A stretch of DNA of 64,000 bases. Origin: Alphaproteobacteria bacterium. Lineage in GTDB: Bacteria; Myxococcota_A; UBA796; CAJQPC01. The notes under the pieces are model-generated. The model was not told where the DNA came from and did no database searches. It worked only from the letters and a program-made list of their open reading frames with translations. Positions 34,547 to 43,123 of this stretch are shown piece after piece. The stretch spans positions 1 through 64,000 of the forward strand of contig JACKEV010000012.1 of the NCBI GenBank assembly GCA_020632795.1, read 5' to 3'. The position numbers and the translations under genes were made by a program. Within the stretch, counting starts at the first letter, position 1, and every line of letters begins with the position of its first letter.

Positions 34547-34761
34547 CAGCCGGACACAGACGCCGCGATGATGATGGCCAGGCCGATGATCACCGAGCCC
34601 ATCACGACCGCCAGGGCGATGTTCTGGTCCTCCTCGATCTCATAGCGGACCGAGAAGGGGCAGATCTTCACCATCAACCAGAACGCAGCGCCGAAGACGA
34701 TCACCCCGAGCAGGGTGTAGACCAGGGTGGCCAGGATGACCGAGACGTTGAGCAGTTCCAT
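34546..34761 (-). CDS. DUF350-family small membrane protein
   Basis: The 71-residue protein has two membrane helices (VILATLVYTLLGVIVFGAAF and ALAVVMGSVIIGLAIIIAAS) separated by a short polar loop containing YEIEEDQNIA. That loop and the length are typical of DUF350/YjfL-like proteins. The gene overlaps the aminopropyltransferase-like gene by one base, so stoichiometric expression is likely. YjfL sits beside polyamine-related genes in enterobacteria too. The biochemical role is unknown. Confidence 0.87.
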   Translation of the reverse strand: MELLNVSVILATLVYTLLGVIVFGAAFWLMVKICPFSVRYEIEEDQNIALAVVMGSVIIGLAIIIAASVSG

Positions 34762-34782
34762 GGGGGCGGGTCTCCTGGGGGA

Positions 34783-34998
34783 TCACTTGCCGAAGCGGTA
34801 GCCGCCGGAGCTGGTGACCCGGGGGTGGTAGCCGGTGAACAGGACGTAGGAGGGCTTGTAGCTGGCGGGGTTGTCGCGGACCGAGAGCGGCACCTTCTCG
34901 GTGATCGAGTCGTCGGGGGACGCGCCCATCAGGGTGGCGCCCAGCGCCCCCACGCTGAAGAGCAGTCCGACGATGAAGTGCCAGTTGATACCGGACAT
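34783..34998 (-). CDS. Small membrane-anchored hypothetical protein
   Basis: The 71-residue protein has one N-terminal hydrophobic helix (WHFIVGLLFSVGALGATLMG), then a short polar region ending GGYRFGK. It lies between DUF4178 and DUF350 genes with gaps of 9 and 21 bp, so it belongs to that operon. It is too short to assign to a family. The regular spacing and preceding ribosome site (GGAG) support it as real. Confidence 0.8.
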   Translation of the reverse strand: MSGINWHFIVGLLFSVGALGATLMGASPDDSITEKVPLSVRDNPASYKPSYVLFTGYHPRVTSSGGYRFGK

Positions 34999-35007
34999 GG
35001 CGGGCTC

Positions 35008-36912
35008 CTAATAGGCGTGGTCGCTCTCGGACCAGCGGCGGGCTTCGAACTGGGCGCGGCCGACGCGGACCACCAGCAGGCCGGCGAAGGCGTACAGCAG
35101 CAGCGGCCAGTACGGCCCGCTCCACAGGGGGTTGCGGACGATCCGGAGCTGGACGTCGATGGGGGGCAGCGCGGTGGTGCTGTTCTTGGCGACCTCGACC
35201 CGGGCGACGTAGCGCCCCGGGTTGACGCGCCGCAGCCACGCGCTGTTGCGGTTGGCGCTGCCCGCGCTGCCCGAGACCAGGTAGGCCGTGCTGTCGTCCA
35301 GGTTGAGCAGCGCGACGTGGACCTGGCCCAGGCTGCGGGTGAGGTCGCTCTCCACGGAGACCTTGAGGTTTCGCCGGGCGGTGTCGGGCACCTCGAAGGG
35401 CTCGCTGACGAAGACCTCGGTGGAGTCCACCGCGCGGGCGGTGTAGCGCTGGGCCAGCAGGGTGTCGTTGTCGGCGATGACGAAGGCGAGCGCCCAGACC
35501 GCCAGCGCGATCGCCACCAGCGCGCCGGTGAACAGGTGGCTGCGGCGCGTGACCGCCGGGTCGGCGAAGGGGTTGGGCTGGTTGGGGGCGATGCCGTGGG
35601 GCTCGGGCGTGGGCCCGAAGGCCGCGCGGACCTCCGCGACGGGCAGGTACTCGCCCAGGGACCAGGTGGTCTCGTTGTGGGTGCGCTCCCGGGAGAGCAT
35701 GCGCGGGGGCGCCACCCAGTCGGCGGTGCCCGCGGCGTCCCCGGCGTGGACCTGCCACGTGAACTCGCCCAGCACCCGCCGCACCCGCGCCTGGCCGGAC
35801 TGGAAGTGCTTGAAGGTGTCGCCCTGGTAGTTGAGGCGATCGGGGGTGTAGTTGCCGCCCCCGCCGGGGGGCACGTCGGCCAGCAGGCGCACGAGGTTGA
35901 AGTGGCCGTTGGCCTCGACCAGCCAGCGGAAGCCCCGGTAGGGGTTGTAGAGCAGGTACTCGGTCCAGCCGTAGTCCACCCCGTCGACCCGCACCGCCCG
36001 GCGCATCGCCCCGATGATCTCCCAGTCGATGCCCCGCAGCCTGCCCTTGCTGCCCAGCTCCAGCAGGGGCTTCCACAGGCGGTCGACCGCCTGGGCGCGC
36101 AGGATGGCCTCGGTGACCTCGCCGTGCTCGGCCAGGGACAGCTCGCTGCCGCAGTATTCGCAGGCGATGGCCTGGCTGGCCCCGGGGGCGCGCAGGGACA
36201 GGGTGCCGCCGCAGTTGGGGCAGCGCAGGGTGCGCACCCCGGCGACCTCGGGCCCGGCCATGTCGGTGAGGGTGGGATCGGACCAGCCGGTGATCGGCCG
36301 CAGGCCCGTCATCTTGAGGTCCGCCAGCTCCACGACCCGGCCCACCCAGAGGCTGGGGGGGCTGTCGGCGAAGTCCAGCGTGCCGGTGGCCCGGCCGTCG
36401 GTGGAGCGCAGGTCGGCGTAGGGCAGGGCGGTGGTGGCCGTGACCGGGAAGGGCAGCTCGCCCTCGGCGGCGGTGACCGCGGCGCGATCGGCCTCGATCA
36501 CCGTCCAGATCCGACCGCTGGCCTCGAACTCGTAGCCGACCTTGACCTCGCTGGCGGAGACGCCGCGCAGAGGGACGGGCGCGCTGCCGAAGAGCTGGAG
36601 CTGGCCGTTGCCCTCGGCGAGCCAGCCGGTGGCGCCGTCGTCGAAGACGATGAACCACTCGCTCCACCGCACGGCCTCGCGCTCCTTGCGCAGGACCCCC
36701 GCGATCTCGAAGGGGCGATCGCCGGCCTTGCCCCGCGCGCCCACCTGGAGCGGAGAGAGATCACGGGCGAACGCGGAGACCTTTCCGATCGCCTCCAGGG
36801 TCTCGCCGTCGCGCACCACGGTGCTGCCGCAGGCGTCGCAGCGCGCCGCCGCCGACGCGGCGTGCTTGAAGCGCAGGGGCGCTGAGCAGGACGGGCAGGT
36901 GGAGGACAGCAT
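35008..36912 (-). CDS. DUF4178 protein with two zinc ribbons and C-terminal membrane helices
   Basis: The 634-residue protein starts at ATG 36912. A zinc ribbon opens it (CPSCSAPLRF, then CDACGS), followed by a DUF4178 unit (WSEWFIVFDDGATGWLAEG). A second zinc ribbon (CPNCGGTLSL, CEYCGSEL) precedes a second DUF4178-like unit (WTEYLLYNPYRGFRWLVEAN). Two membrane helices flank a periplasmic beta domain near the C-terminus. It is the first gene of the operon with DUF350 and the aminopropyltransferase-like protein. The function is unknown. It diverges from phoB with 85 bp between the starts. Confidence 0.87.
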   Translation of the reverse strand: MLSSTCPSCSAPLRFKHAASAAARCDACGSTVVRDGETLEAIGKVSAFARDLSPLQVGARGKAGDRPFEIAGVLRKEREAVRWSEWFIVFDDGATGWLAEGNGQLQLFGSAPVPLRGVSASEVKVGYEFEASGRIWTVIEADRAAVTAAEGELPFPVTATTALPYADLRSTDGRATGTLDFADSPPSLWVGRVVELADLKMTGLRPITGWSDPTLTDMAGPEVAGVRTLRCPNCGGTLSLRAPGASQAIACEYCGSELSLAEHGEVTEAILRAQAVDRLWKPLLELGSKGRLRGIDWEIIGAMRRAVRVDGVDYGWTEYLLYNPYRGFRWLVEANGHFNLVRLLADVPPGGGGNYTPDRLNYQGDTFKHFQSGQARVRRVLGEFTWQVHAGDAAGTADWVAPPRMLSRERTHNETTWSLGEYLPVAEVRAAFGPTPEPHGIAPNQPNPFADPAVTRRSHLFTGALVAIALAVWALAFVIADNDTLLAQRYTARAVDSTEVFVSEPFEVPDTARRNLKVSVESDLTRSLGQVHVALLNLDDSTAYLVSGSAGSANRNSAWLRRVNPGRYVARVEVAKNSTTALPPIDVQLRIVRNPLWSGPYWPLLLYAFAGLLVVRVGRAQFEARRWSESDHAY

Positions 36913-36997
36913 GCGCGCGCGCTCAAGGGTAACACCGCAGGACTCTGGCGTGCGGCACCCTGGGGGAAGGGGTTATGCCGTGCGTCCGGGAGGTACC

Positions 36998-37696
36998 ATG
37001 CCCGAGCAGACCGGTCCGATCCTGGTGGTCGACGACGAAGCGGACATTCGATCACTCCTGACCCTGAACCTCAAGCGCGAGGGCTTCGCGGTCGTCGCCG
37101 CAGAGAACGGCCAGGAGGCGATCCGTCTCGCGCAGCAGGATCCCCCGATCCTGGTCGTGCTGGACCTCATGTTGCCTGACCTGCAGGGCACCGAGGTGTG
37201 CCGTCGCCTCCGCACCCTGCCCGAGACCCAGGAGGTCCCGATCGTCATGCTCACCGCCCGCGGCGAGGAGATCGATCGGGTCGTGGGCTTCGAGGTCGGC
37301 GCGGACGACTACGTCACCAAGCCCTTCTCGGTGCGCGAGCTGATGCTGCGCATCCGGGCCATCCTGCGCCGGGCCCCCACCCGCCCCGAGGACGAGCCCG
37401 ACCAGGAGACCCTCACCCACGGGCCCCTGCGCATCGACGCCGCCGCCCACCGGGTCTGGGTCAACGGCGAGGAGATCCAGCTCACCGCCACCGAGTTCAA
37501 GCTCCTCATGATCCTCGCCCAGCGCATCGGGCGGGTCCAGAGCCGGGGCCAGCTCCTCCAGGATGTCTGGGAGATGCCGCCCGACCTCAACACCCGCACC
37601 GTCGACACCCACGTCAAGCGCCTGCGCGAGAAGCTGGGTGACGCGGCCGCGCTGGTGGAGACGGTGCGAGGCGTGGGCTACCGCTTCGCGCGATGA
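36998..37696 (+). CDS. phoB: Phosphate regulon response regulator PhoB
   Basis: The 232-residue protein starts at ATG 36998 after GGGAGG. The receiver domain has VVDDEADI, the phosphoacceptor Asp56 in VVLDLMLPD, the signalling Thr in LTARGEE and the Lys in YVTKPFS. The C-terminal half is an OmpR-type winged helix (ELMLRIRAILRRAP linker, RTVDTHVKRLREKLG recognition region). It overlaps phoR by 4 bp. The identity rests on its place at the head of a phoR-pst-phoU operon. Confidence 0.95.
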   Translation: MPEQTGPILVVDDEADIRSLLTLNLKREGFAVVAAENGQEAIRLAQQDPPILVVLDLMLPDLQGTEVCRRLRTLPETQEVPIVMLTARGEEIDRVVGFEVGADDYVTKPFSVRELMLRIRAILRRAPTRPEDEPDQETLTHGPLRIDAAAHRVWVNGEEIQLTATEFKLLMILAQRIGRVQSRGQLLQDVWEMPPDLNTRTVDTHVKRLREKLGDAAALVETVRGVGYRFAR

Positions 37697-39033
37697 GCAG
37701 CCCTGAGCGGCGCTCCTGGCGAAGCCAAAGCGCTCTGGCGTTGGGGCTCGCGTTCGCCGCCGGGGGCGCCCTGGTGGGTGTCGTCGCCGTGCTGGCGGGG
37801 CCGATCCCCGCGGCGCTGTTCTGCGCCCTCGGGGCCCTGGCGGCGGCCGGGATCGGGGCCTGGCTGGTCGAGCCGGTGGACGAGCGCCTCAACCTGCTCA
37901 CCCAGCGGGTCGTGCGGGAGACCGGACAGACCGAGCAGCCCGTCGGCGTCGACCGGCTGGCCATCCTGGAGCACGCCCTCAACAGCCTGCTCATCGCCCT
38001 GGCCCGCGCACGGCGCCACCTGCGCCGCCACCAGGCCCTCGAGGACGCCATCTTCGCCAGCTCCCTGGGCGGGCTGGTGGTCACGGGCAACAAGGGCCTG
38101 ATCCGCGCGATCAACCCTGCGGTTCGGGAGCTTCTGCCGCTGGTGCCCGAGCCCCTGGGCAAGCGCCCCATCGAGGCCATCCCGTTCACCCCGCTGGCCC
38201 GGGCCCTGGAGGACGCCGTCGAGCACGGCGAGGTGGTGGAGCGCGAGGCGGTCAGCGGGCGCTTCGACCTGGTCCTGCGGGCGGTGCCCCTGGGCGAGTC
38301 CGGCGGGGCCATCGCGGTCATCGTCGACATCACCTCGGCGAAGCGCGCCGAGCGGGCCCGGTCGGACTTCGTGGCCAACGTCTCCCACGAGCTGCGCACC
38401 CCCATCACCTCGATCCTGGGCTACGCCGAGACCCTGCTCGGCGACCCCGACAGCCTGGACCCGGACGTCAAGGACATGCTGGAGGTCGTCCTCCGCAACG
38501 CCCAGCGCCTGTCCAACCTGTTCAACGACCTGCTCGAGCTGTCCCGGATCGAGGCCCGGCAGGGCGACCTCCCCCTGGAGACCGTGCCCCTTCTGGAGCC
38601 GCTGGAGGAGGTCATCGACCGGCACCTCGACGCCGCGCTCTCCAAGGACGTCACCCTGGAGCTGGACGTGGCGCCCGACCTGGCCGGCACCATCAACCCC
38701 GAGGCCTTCGGCCACATCATCGGCAACCTCGTGGACAACGGCATCAAGTACGTCGAGCCGGGCGGCAAGGTGAGGGTGCGCGCCCTGCGGGAGGCCGGCG
38801 CGGTGGTGGTCGAGGTCGACGACAACGGCCCCGGCATCGACGCTCGCCACCACAGCCGCATCTTCGAGCGCTTCTACCGGGTCGACGCCGGACGCTCCCG
38901 CGCGGTGGGCGGCACGGGCCTGGGCCTGGCCATCGTGAAGCACCTCTGCCGGGCGACCCACGCGCAGATCAGCGTGCGGTCCGTGCTGGGGCGGGGCACG
39001 ACCTTCCGGGTGGAGCTGCCCCCCGCCGCGTAG
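37693..39033 (+). CDS. phoR: Phosphate regulon sensor kinase PhoR
   Basis: The 446-residue histidine kinase starts at ATG 37693, overlapping phoB (ATGA). Two membrane helices lie near residues 14-60. A PAS-like segment follows. The phosphoacceptor is His232 in VSHELRTPITS. The ATPase has N (NLVDNGIKY), G1 (DNGPGI), F (FERFYRVD) and G2 (GGTGLGLAIVK) boxes. In the Pho system it is inhibited by the Pst-PhoU complex when phosphate is plentiful. It is followed after 72 bp by pstS, with a candidate Pho box in the gap. Confidence 0.95.
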   Translation: MSSPERRSWRSQSALALGLAFAAGGALVGVVAVLAGPIPAALFCALGALAAAGIGAWLVEPVDERLNLLTQRVVRETGQTEQPVGVDRLAILEHALNSLLIALARARRHLRRHQALEDAIFASSLGGLVVTGNKGLIRAINPAVRELLPLVPEPLGKRPIEAIPFTPLARALEDAVEHGEVVEREAVSGRFDLVLRAVPLGESGGAIAVIVDITSAKRAERARSDFVANVSHELRTPITSILGYAETLLGDPDSLDPDVKDMLEVVLRNAQRLSNLFNDLLELSRIEARQGDLPLETVPLLEPLEEVIDRHLDAALSKDVTLELDVAPDLAGTINPEAFGHIIGNLVDNGIKYVEPGGKVRVRALREAGAVVVEVDDNGPGIDARHHSRIFERFYRVDAGRSRAVGGTGLGLAIVKHLCRATHAQISVRSVLGRGTTFRVELPPAA

Positions 39034-39048
39034 ACAACGGTTCACCGC

Positions 39049-39066
39049 GTTGTAACGCTGTCGTTA
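39049..39066 (+). promoter_or_regulatory. Candidate Pho box upstream of pstS
   Basis: GTTGTAA and GTCGTTA (39049-39055 and 39060-39066) are 7-bp repeats with a 4-bp spacer, the 11-bp period of PhoB sites. The half-sites differ from the E. coli consensus, so this is a prediction. The same bases also form the inverted repeat GTAACG-N4-CGTTAC (39052-39067). Confidence 0.4.
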
Positions 39067-39105
39067 CGGGCCTCAGGCTACACAGGCAGGTCAGGAGTTC
39101 CGGCG

Positions 39106-39969
39106 GTGGATCCCAGCCTTGCCACCCGAGCGGCCTCCCGGATCGGGGTCGCGCTGTGTCTGATGTTGTCGGCCTGTGCGCCGCGCGTGGCGGACCACGT
39201 CCTGCACATCCGGGGCTCCGACTCCCAGCTTCACCTGACCTGGGCGTTGGCGCAGGCCTTTCAGCACAGCCGCCCGGAGGTCACCCTGACGCTGGGGGGC
39301 GGCGGCAGCGGCGTGGGCCTCACCGCGCTGATCGAGGGCACCGTCGAGCTGGCCACCGCGACCCGGGCGCTGCGCCCTGAGGAGGCGCAGATCGCGGCCC
39401 GGAGCGGCGTGGCGCCCGTCCTGAGCCCGCTGGCGATGGACCACGTCGTCGTCATCGTCAGCGCGCAGAACCCGGTGGAGGCCCTCAGCGTCGACGCCCT
39501 CGGCGAGCTGTTCCGGGGCGGGCAGACCCGGTGGGAGTCGCTGGGGTGGAGCGGCCCGGTGTCCCTCTGCGGCCGCCAGGAGGGGTCCGGGACCCGCCGC
39601 CTGCTGCAGACACGGGCGGTGAGGTCGCGATATTCTGAGCAGATGCAGGAGCTGAACGGACAGGCACAGGTCATCGACGCGGTCAGTCAGGATCCCGGGG
39701 CGATCGGGATCATCTCGCTGGGGGCTGCCGACCGCCTGCCGCCGACCGTCCGGGTGATGCCGCTCCGCGAGGCCCCGGAGGCCCCTGCGCGGGCGCCGTC
39801 GGCCGCGGACTACCCGCTGCAGCGCTGGCTCTATCAGGTCACCGACGGGCCGCCCCAGGGCCTCGCCCGGGACTTCATCGCCTTCGCCCACTCCGCCGAG
39901 GGGCGGCAGATCATCCGCGACGAGGGTTTCCTCCCGCTGCCGGAGGACGCCGATGCGCTCGGACGCTGA
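39106..39969 (+). CDS. pstS: Phosphate ABC transporter substrate-binding lipoprotein PstS
   Basis: About 287 residues from GTG 39106. The signal ends in the lipobox LSAC, so the binding protein is anchored as a lipoprotein. Family motifs include HIRGSDSQ at the start of the mature chain, GGGGSGVGLTALIEGTVELA, and SLCGRQEGSGTRR, the loop that contacts phosphate. The C-terminal part (YPLQRWLYQVTDGPPQ) also fits. It overlaps pstC by 17 bp. The exact start is uncertain because no strong ribosome site precedes the GTG. Confidence 0.92.
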   Translation: MDPSLATRAASRIGVALCLMLSACAPRVADHVLHIRGSDSQLHLTWALAQAFQHSRPEVTLTLGGGGSGVGLTALIEGTVELATATRALRPEEAQIAARSGVAPVLSPLAMDHVVVIVSAQNPVEALSVDALGELFRGGQTRWESLGWSGPVSLCGRQEGSGTRRLLQTRAVRSRYSEQMQELNGQAQVIDAVSQDPGAIGIISLGAADRLPPTVRVMPLREAPEAPARAPSAADYPLQRWLYQVTDGPPQGLARDFIAFAHSAEGRQIIRDEGFLPLPEDADALGR

Positions 39970-40840
39970 GCGCTGGGACCGGGTCGCCCACCTCGTGTTC
40001 GCGGGGGCCGCCGCGGTGTGCCTGGCTACGCTCGGGGCCATGTTCGCGCTGCTGGTCGTCGGCGGGCTGGACGCCTTCATCGGCCCGGGCTCGGTCTCGC
40101 TGTGGCCGGCGTTCCTCGGGGACACCCACTGGGCCCCCTCCGCCGAGGACGCGCCCCGCTTCGGCGTGCTCGGCATGGTCGTGTCCACCCTGCTCACCGG
40201 GCTGGTCGGCGCGTCGGTGGCCGCCGCGCTGGGGCTGGGGGTCGCGGCCTGGCTGGTGTGCGTGGCCTCGCCGGGCGTGCGGGCCTGGGTGCGCCCGGTG
40301 CTCGCCCTGCTGGCCGCGCTGCCCACGGTGGTGCTGGGCCTCATCGGCGTGGCGGTGTTCGCCCCGGCGCTGGCCCGGCTGCCGGGCGCGAGCGGCGGGC
40401 TCAACGCCCTCAACGGCGCGCTGCTGCTGTCCTTCATGGCGCTGCCGACGGTGGCCACCCTGGCCGAGAGCGCGCTGTCCGCCGTGCCCGCCGAGCAGGT
40501 GCGGGCCAGCCTGGCGCTGGGGGCGGACCGGTGGCAGACCCTCACCCGGGTCATCGTCCCCGGGGCGAAGGGCGGCCTGATCGCTGCGGCGCTGCTGGGC
40601 GCGGGGCGAGCGATGGGCGAGACGATGGCGGTGCTCATGGCCTGCGGGAACGCCGTGGGCGCGCCCGGGGGCCTGCTGGACCCGGCCCGGACCCTCACGG
40701 CCACCCTGGCGATCGAGTTCGGGGAGGTCCCCCGGGGGGCGCTCCACCACGAGCTGCTGCTGAGCGTGGCGCTGCTGCTCTTCCTGGGCACCTTCGCGGT
40801 CAACCTCGCCGGAGAGCTGCTCCGAGGGGGCGCGCGATGA
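39953..40840 (+). CDS. pstC: Phosphate ABC transporter permease PstC
   Basis: The 295-residue inner-membrane protein starts at ATG 39953, inside the 3' end of pstS. It has six membrane helices and the PstC hallmark ALGADRWQTLTRVIVPGAKG, which is the EAA loop that docks on the ATPase, followed by GAGRAMGETMAVLMACGN. It pairs with PstA to form the channel. It overlaps pstA by 4 bp (ATGA). Confidence 0.94.
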   Translation: MRSDAERWDRVAHLVFAGAAAVCLATLGAMFALLVVGGLDAFIGPGSVSLWPAFLGDTHWAPSAEDAPRFGVLGMVVSTLLTGLVGASVAAALGLGVAAWLVCVASPGVRAWVRPVLALLAALPTVVLGLIGVAVFAPALARLPGASGGLNALNGALLLSFMALPTVATLAESALSAVPAEQVRASLALGADRWQTLTRVIVPGAKGGLIAAALLGAGRAMGETMAVLMACGNAVGAPGGLLDPARTLTATLAIEFGEVPRGALHHELLLSVALLLFLGTFAVNLAGELLRGGAR

Positions 40841-41667
40841 GCCGCCGGGAGCGCATCGGCTTCGGCGCGCTGACCGCGCTGGTGGTGCTCGCCGGGGTGG
40901 GGGCGGTGGGCCTGATGGGGGTGGTGCTGGTGCGCGGGCTGCCGGCCCTCGGGCCCGCCGACGCCCCGGGGGCGGCCCTGGGGCCGGCGCTGTTGGGCAC
41001 CTTCGGGGTCACCGCGATCTCGGCGGCCTTCTCGGCCGGGCCCGGGGTCTGCGCGGGCATCTACCTGTCCGAGTACGCCGGGGACACGGCGTTCACCCGG
41101 GCGATCCGCATCGGGCTCCGCACCCTGGCGGGGGTGCCGCCGCTGCTCTACGGGCTGTTCGGGGCGCTGGTGTTCGTCTACGGGGCGGGCCTGGGGCCCT
41201 CGATGCTGGCGGCGGGCCTCACCCTGGGGCTCTTGTCCCTGCCCTGGATCATCAGCACCTCCGAGGCGGCGCTGCGGGCGGTGCCCCAGGACCGTCGGCG
41301 GGCCGCGCTGGCCCTTGGGGCGTCCCGCTGGCAGCTGGTGCGGACCTGCGTGCTGCCCGAGGCCGCGCCCGAGCTGGCCGCCGGGGTGGGCATCGGGGTG
41401 GCCCGGGCCTGCGGGGAGACCGCCCCGCTGCTGTTCACCGGGGCCACGCTGGCGGTCATCGGGCCGCCGGGCGGCCTGAGGCAGCCCTTCATGGCGCTGC
41501 CCTACCAGGTCTATGCTCTGGCCATCGAGTCCCCGGCCGTGGCGTTCGGGCCCGCGCTGGTGCTGCTGGCGCTCGTGCTGGCCATCGGCGGCGGCTCGGC
41601 GGTCCTCAAGGCCCGCGCCCGCGCCCGTCGGCTGGCCTGGACCCTCAGCGCGCGGAGCACCCCGTGA
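40837..41667 (+). CDS. pstA: Phosphate ABC transporter permease PstA
   Basis: The 276-residue permease starts at ATG 40837, overlapping pstC. It has the EAA loop ALALGASRWQLVRTCVLPEA and GIGVARACGETAPLLFTG, both typical of PstA, and about six membrane helices. It overlaps pstB by 4 bp (GTGA). Together with PstC it forms the transmembrane part of the high-affinity phosphate importer. Confidence 0.94.
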   Translation: MSRRERIGFGALTALVVLAGVGAVGLMGVVLVRGLPALGPADAPGAALGPALLGTFGVTAISAAFSAGPGVCAGIYLSEYAGDTAFTRAIRIGLRTLAGVPPLLYGLFGALVFVYGAGLGPSMLAAGLTLGLLSLPWIISTSEAALRAVPQDRRRAALALGASRWQLVRTCVLPEAAPELAAGVGIGVARACGETAPLLFTGATLAVIGPPGGLRQPFMALPYQVYALAIESPAVAFGPALVLLALVLAIGGGSAVLKARARARRLAWTLSARSTP

Positions 41668-42449
41668 CCCTGTCCGCGCCCCACCCCGCCCCCGCCGAGG
41701 TGCGCCTGGCCGCGCGCGGCGTGGAGGTGTTCTACGGCCCGATCCACGCGCTGAAGGGGGTCGACGTCGAGATCGCGGCGGGGCAGGTCACCGCCCTCAT
41801 CGGCCCGTCGGGCTGCGGCAAGTCCACCTTCCTGCGCACCCTGAACCGCATGATCGACACCGTGCCCGACGCGCGGGTCTCCGGGCAGGTGCTGCTGGAC
41901 GGCGTGGACATCTACGCCCCGGGCACCGACGTCACCGCGCTGCGCCGCCGGGTGGGCATGGTCTTCCAGCGGCCCACGCCGTTCCCGCGCTCCATCTTCG
42001 AGAACGTCGCCTACGGCCTCCGCATCGCGGGGGTGCGCTCCCGGGCCCTGCTGGAGGAGCGGGTGGAGCGGGCCCTGCGGGACGCCGCCCTGTGGGACGA
42101 GGTCTCCGGGCGCCTGGGCGCGCCGGCGATGGGGCTCTCCCTGGGGCAGCAGCAGCGCCTGTGCATCGCCCGCGCCCTGGCGGTCGAGCCGGAGGTGCTC
42201 TTGATGGACGAGCCCACCGGCGCGCTCGACCCCATCGCGACCGCGCGCATCGAGGCCCTGCTCGCCGAGCTTCGGGGGCGCTACACCGTGGTCATCGTCA
42301 CCCACAACATGCAGCAGGCCAGCCGGGTGTCCGACCGCACGGCCTTCTTCTGGATGGGAGAGCTGATAGAGACGGGGGAGACGGGCACGGTCTTCACCCG
42401 GCCGCGCAGCCCGCGCACCGAGGACTACATCACCGGGCGATTTGGCTGA
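41664..42449 (+). CDS. pstB: Phosphate ABC transporter ATPase PstB
   Basis: The 261-residue ATPase starts at GTG 41664. It has Walker A GPSGCGKST, the Q-loop MVFQRPTPFPRSI, signature LSLGQQQRLCIARA, Walker B LLMDEPTGALDP and the switch histidine in VTHNMQQA. PstB usually reads DEPTSALDP, so the Ser to Gly change is a minor variation. It energises PstCA and takes part in PhoU/PhoR signalling. It shares one base with phoU (TGATG). Confidence 0.95.
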   Translation: MTLSAPHPAPAEVRLAARGVEVFYGPIHALKGVDVEIAAGQVTALIGPSGCGKSTFLRTLNRMIDTVPDARVSGQVLLDGVDIYAPGTDVTALRRRVGMVFQRPTPFPRSIFENVAYGLRIAGVRSRALLEERVERALRDAALWDEVSGRLGAPAMGLSLGQQQRLCIARALAVEPEVLLMDEPTGALDPIATARIEALLAELRGRYTVVIVTHNMQQASRVSDRTAFFWMGELIETGETGTVFTRPRSPRTEDYITGRFG

Positions 42450-43114
42450 TGGCGCAACTTCACGGCCGATACCAGAGCGAGCTGGACGAGCTGACCAGCC
42501 AGTACCAGCAGATGGTGGTGCTGGCCGGGGCCATGGTGCGCGACGCGATGCGCTCGATCCTGGAGCGGGACCCGGCGCTGGGCCGCTGGGTGGTCAACAG
42601 CGACGAGGAGCTGGACAGCCTGGAGGTCCGGCTCGACCAGGCCTGCCTGCGCATCCTGGCCCTCTACCGCCCGGTCGCCCGGGACCTGCGTCTTGTGGTG
42701 ACGCTCATGAAGTCGGTGACCGACCTGGAGCGCATCGGCGATCAGGCCGTCAACATCGCCAAGCGCGGCTTTGACCTGACCCGCGGCACCGGCCTGGAGC
42801 CCGTGCCGGAGTTCACCGAGATGGCCCGCCTGATCGTGGACATGCTCGAGCTGGTGAAGCGAGGCTTCGTCGAGCGGGACGCGCAGGTGTTCGAGGCGCT
42901 GCTGCAGGCCGAGCGCCAGGTCGACCAGCTCAACCGGCAGGTCTTCGCCCAGGTCATCCGGGCGATGGCCGAGCACCCCGATCAGTCTCGCCGCGGCCTG
43001 GCGCTCACCAGCATCTCCAAGGCCCTGGAGCGGGTCGCGGACCACGCGGTGAACCTGGGGGAGCAGATCGTGTATCTGGTGGCGGGGGAGGACGTGCGGC
43101 ACGCGGGGCACTGA
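42449..43114 (+). CDS. phoU: Phosphate signalling regulator PhoU
   Basis: The 221-residue protein starts at ATG 42449. It has two PhoU repeats, each a three-helix bundle with the metal-binding signature: DLERIGDQAVNIAKR in the first and ALERVADHAVNLGEQ in the second. PhoU conveys transporter status to PhoR and is the last gene of the operon. It converges on the helicase gene with a 9-bp gap. Confidence 0.95.
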   Translation: MAQLHGRYQSELDELTSQYQQMVVLAGAMVRDAMRSILERDPALGRWVVNSDEELDSLEVRLDQACLRILALYRPVARDLRLVVTLMKSVTDLERIGDQAVNIAKRGFDLTRGTGLEPVPEFTEMARLIVDMLELVKRGFVERDAQVFEALLQAERQVDQLNRQVFAQVIRAMAEHPDQSRRGLALTSISKALERVADHAVNLGEQIVYLVAGEDVRHAGH

Positions 43115-43123
43115 GGTTGGGGG

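Noticed and set aside
34825..36885. ~690-codon plus-strand frame opposite the DUF4178 gene
   Set aside because: No recognisable motif; the minus strand shows paired zinc ribbons and DUF4178 patterns.
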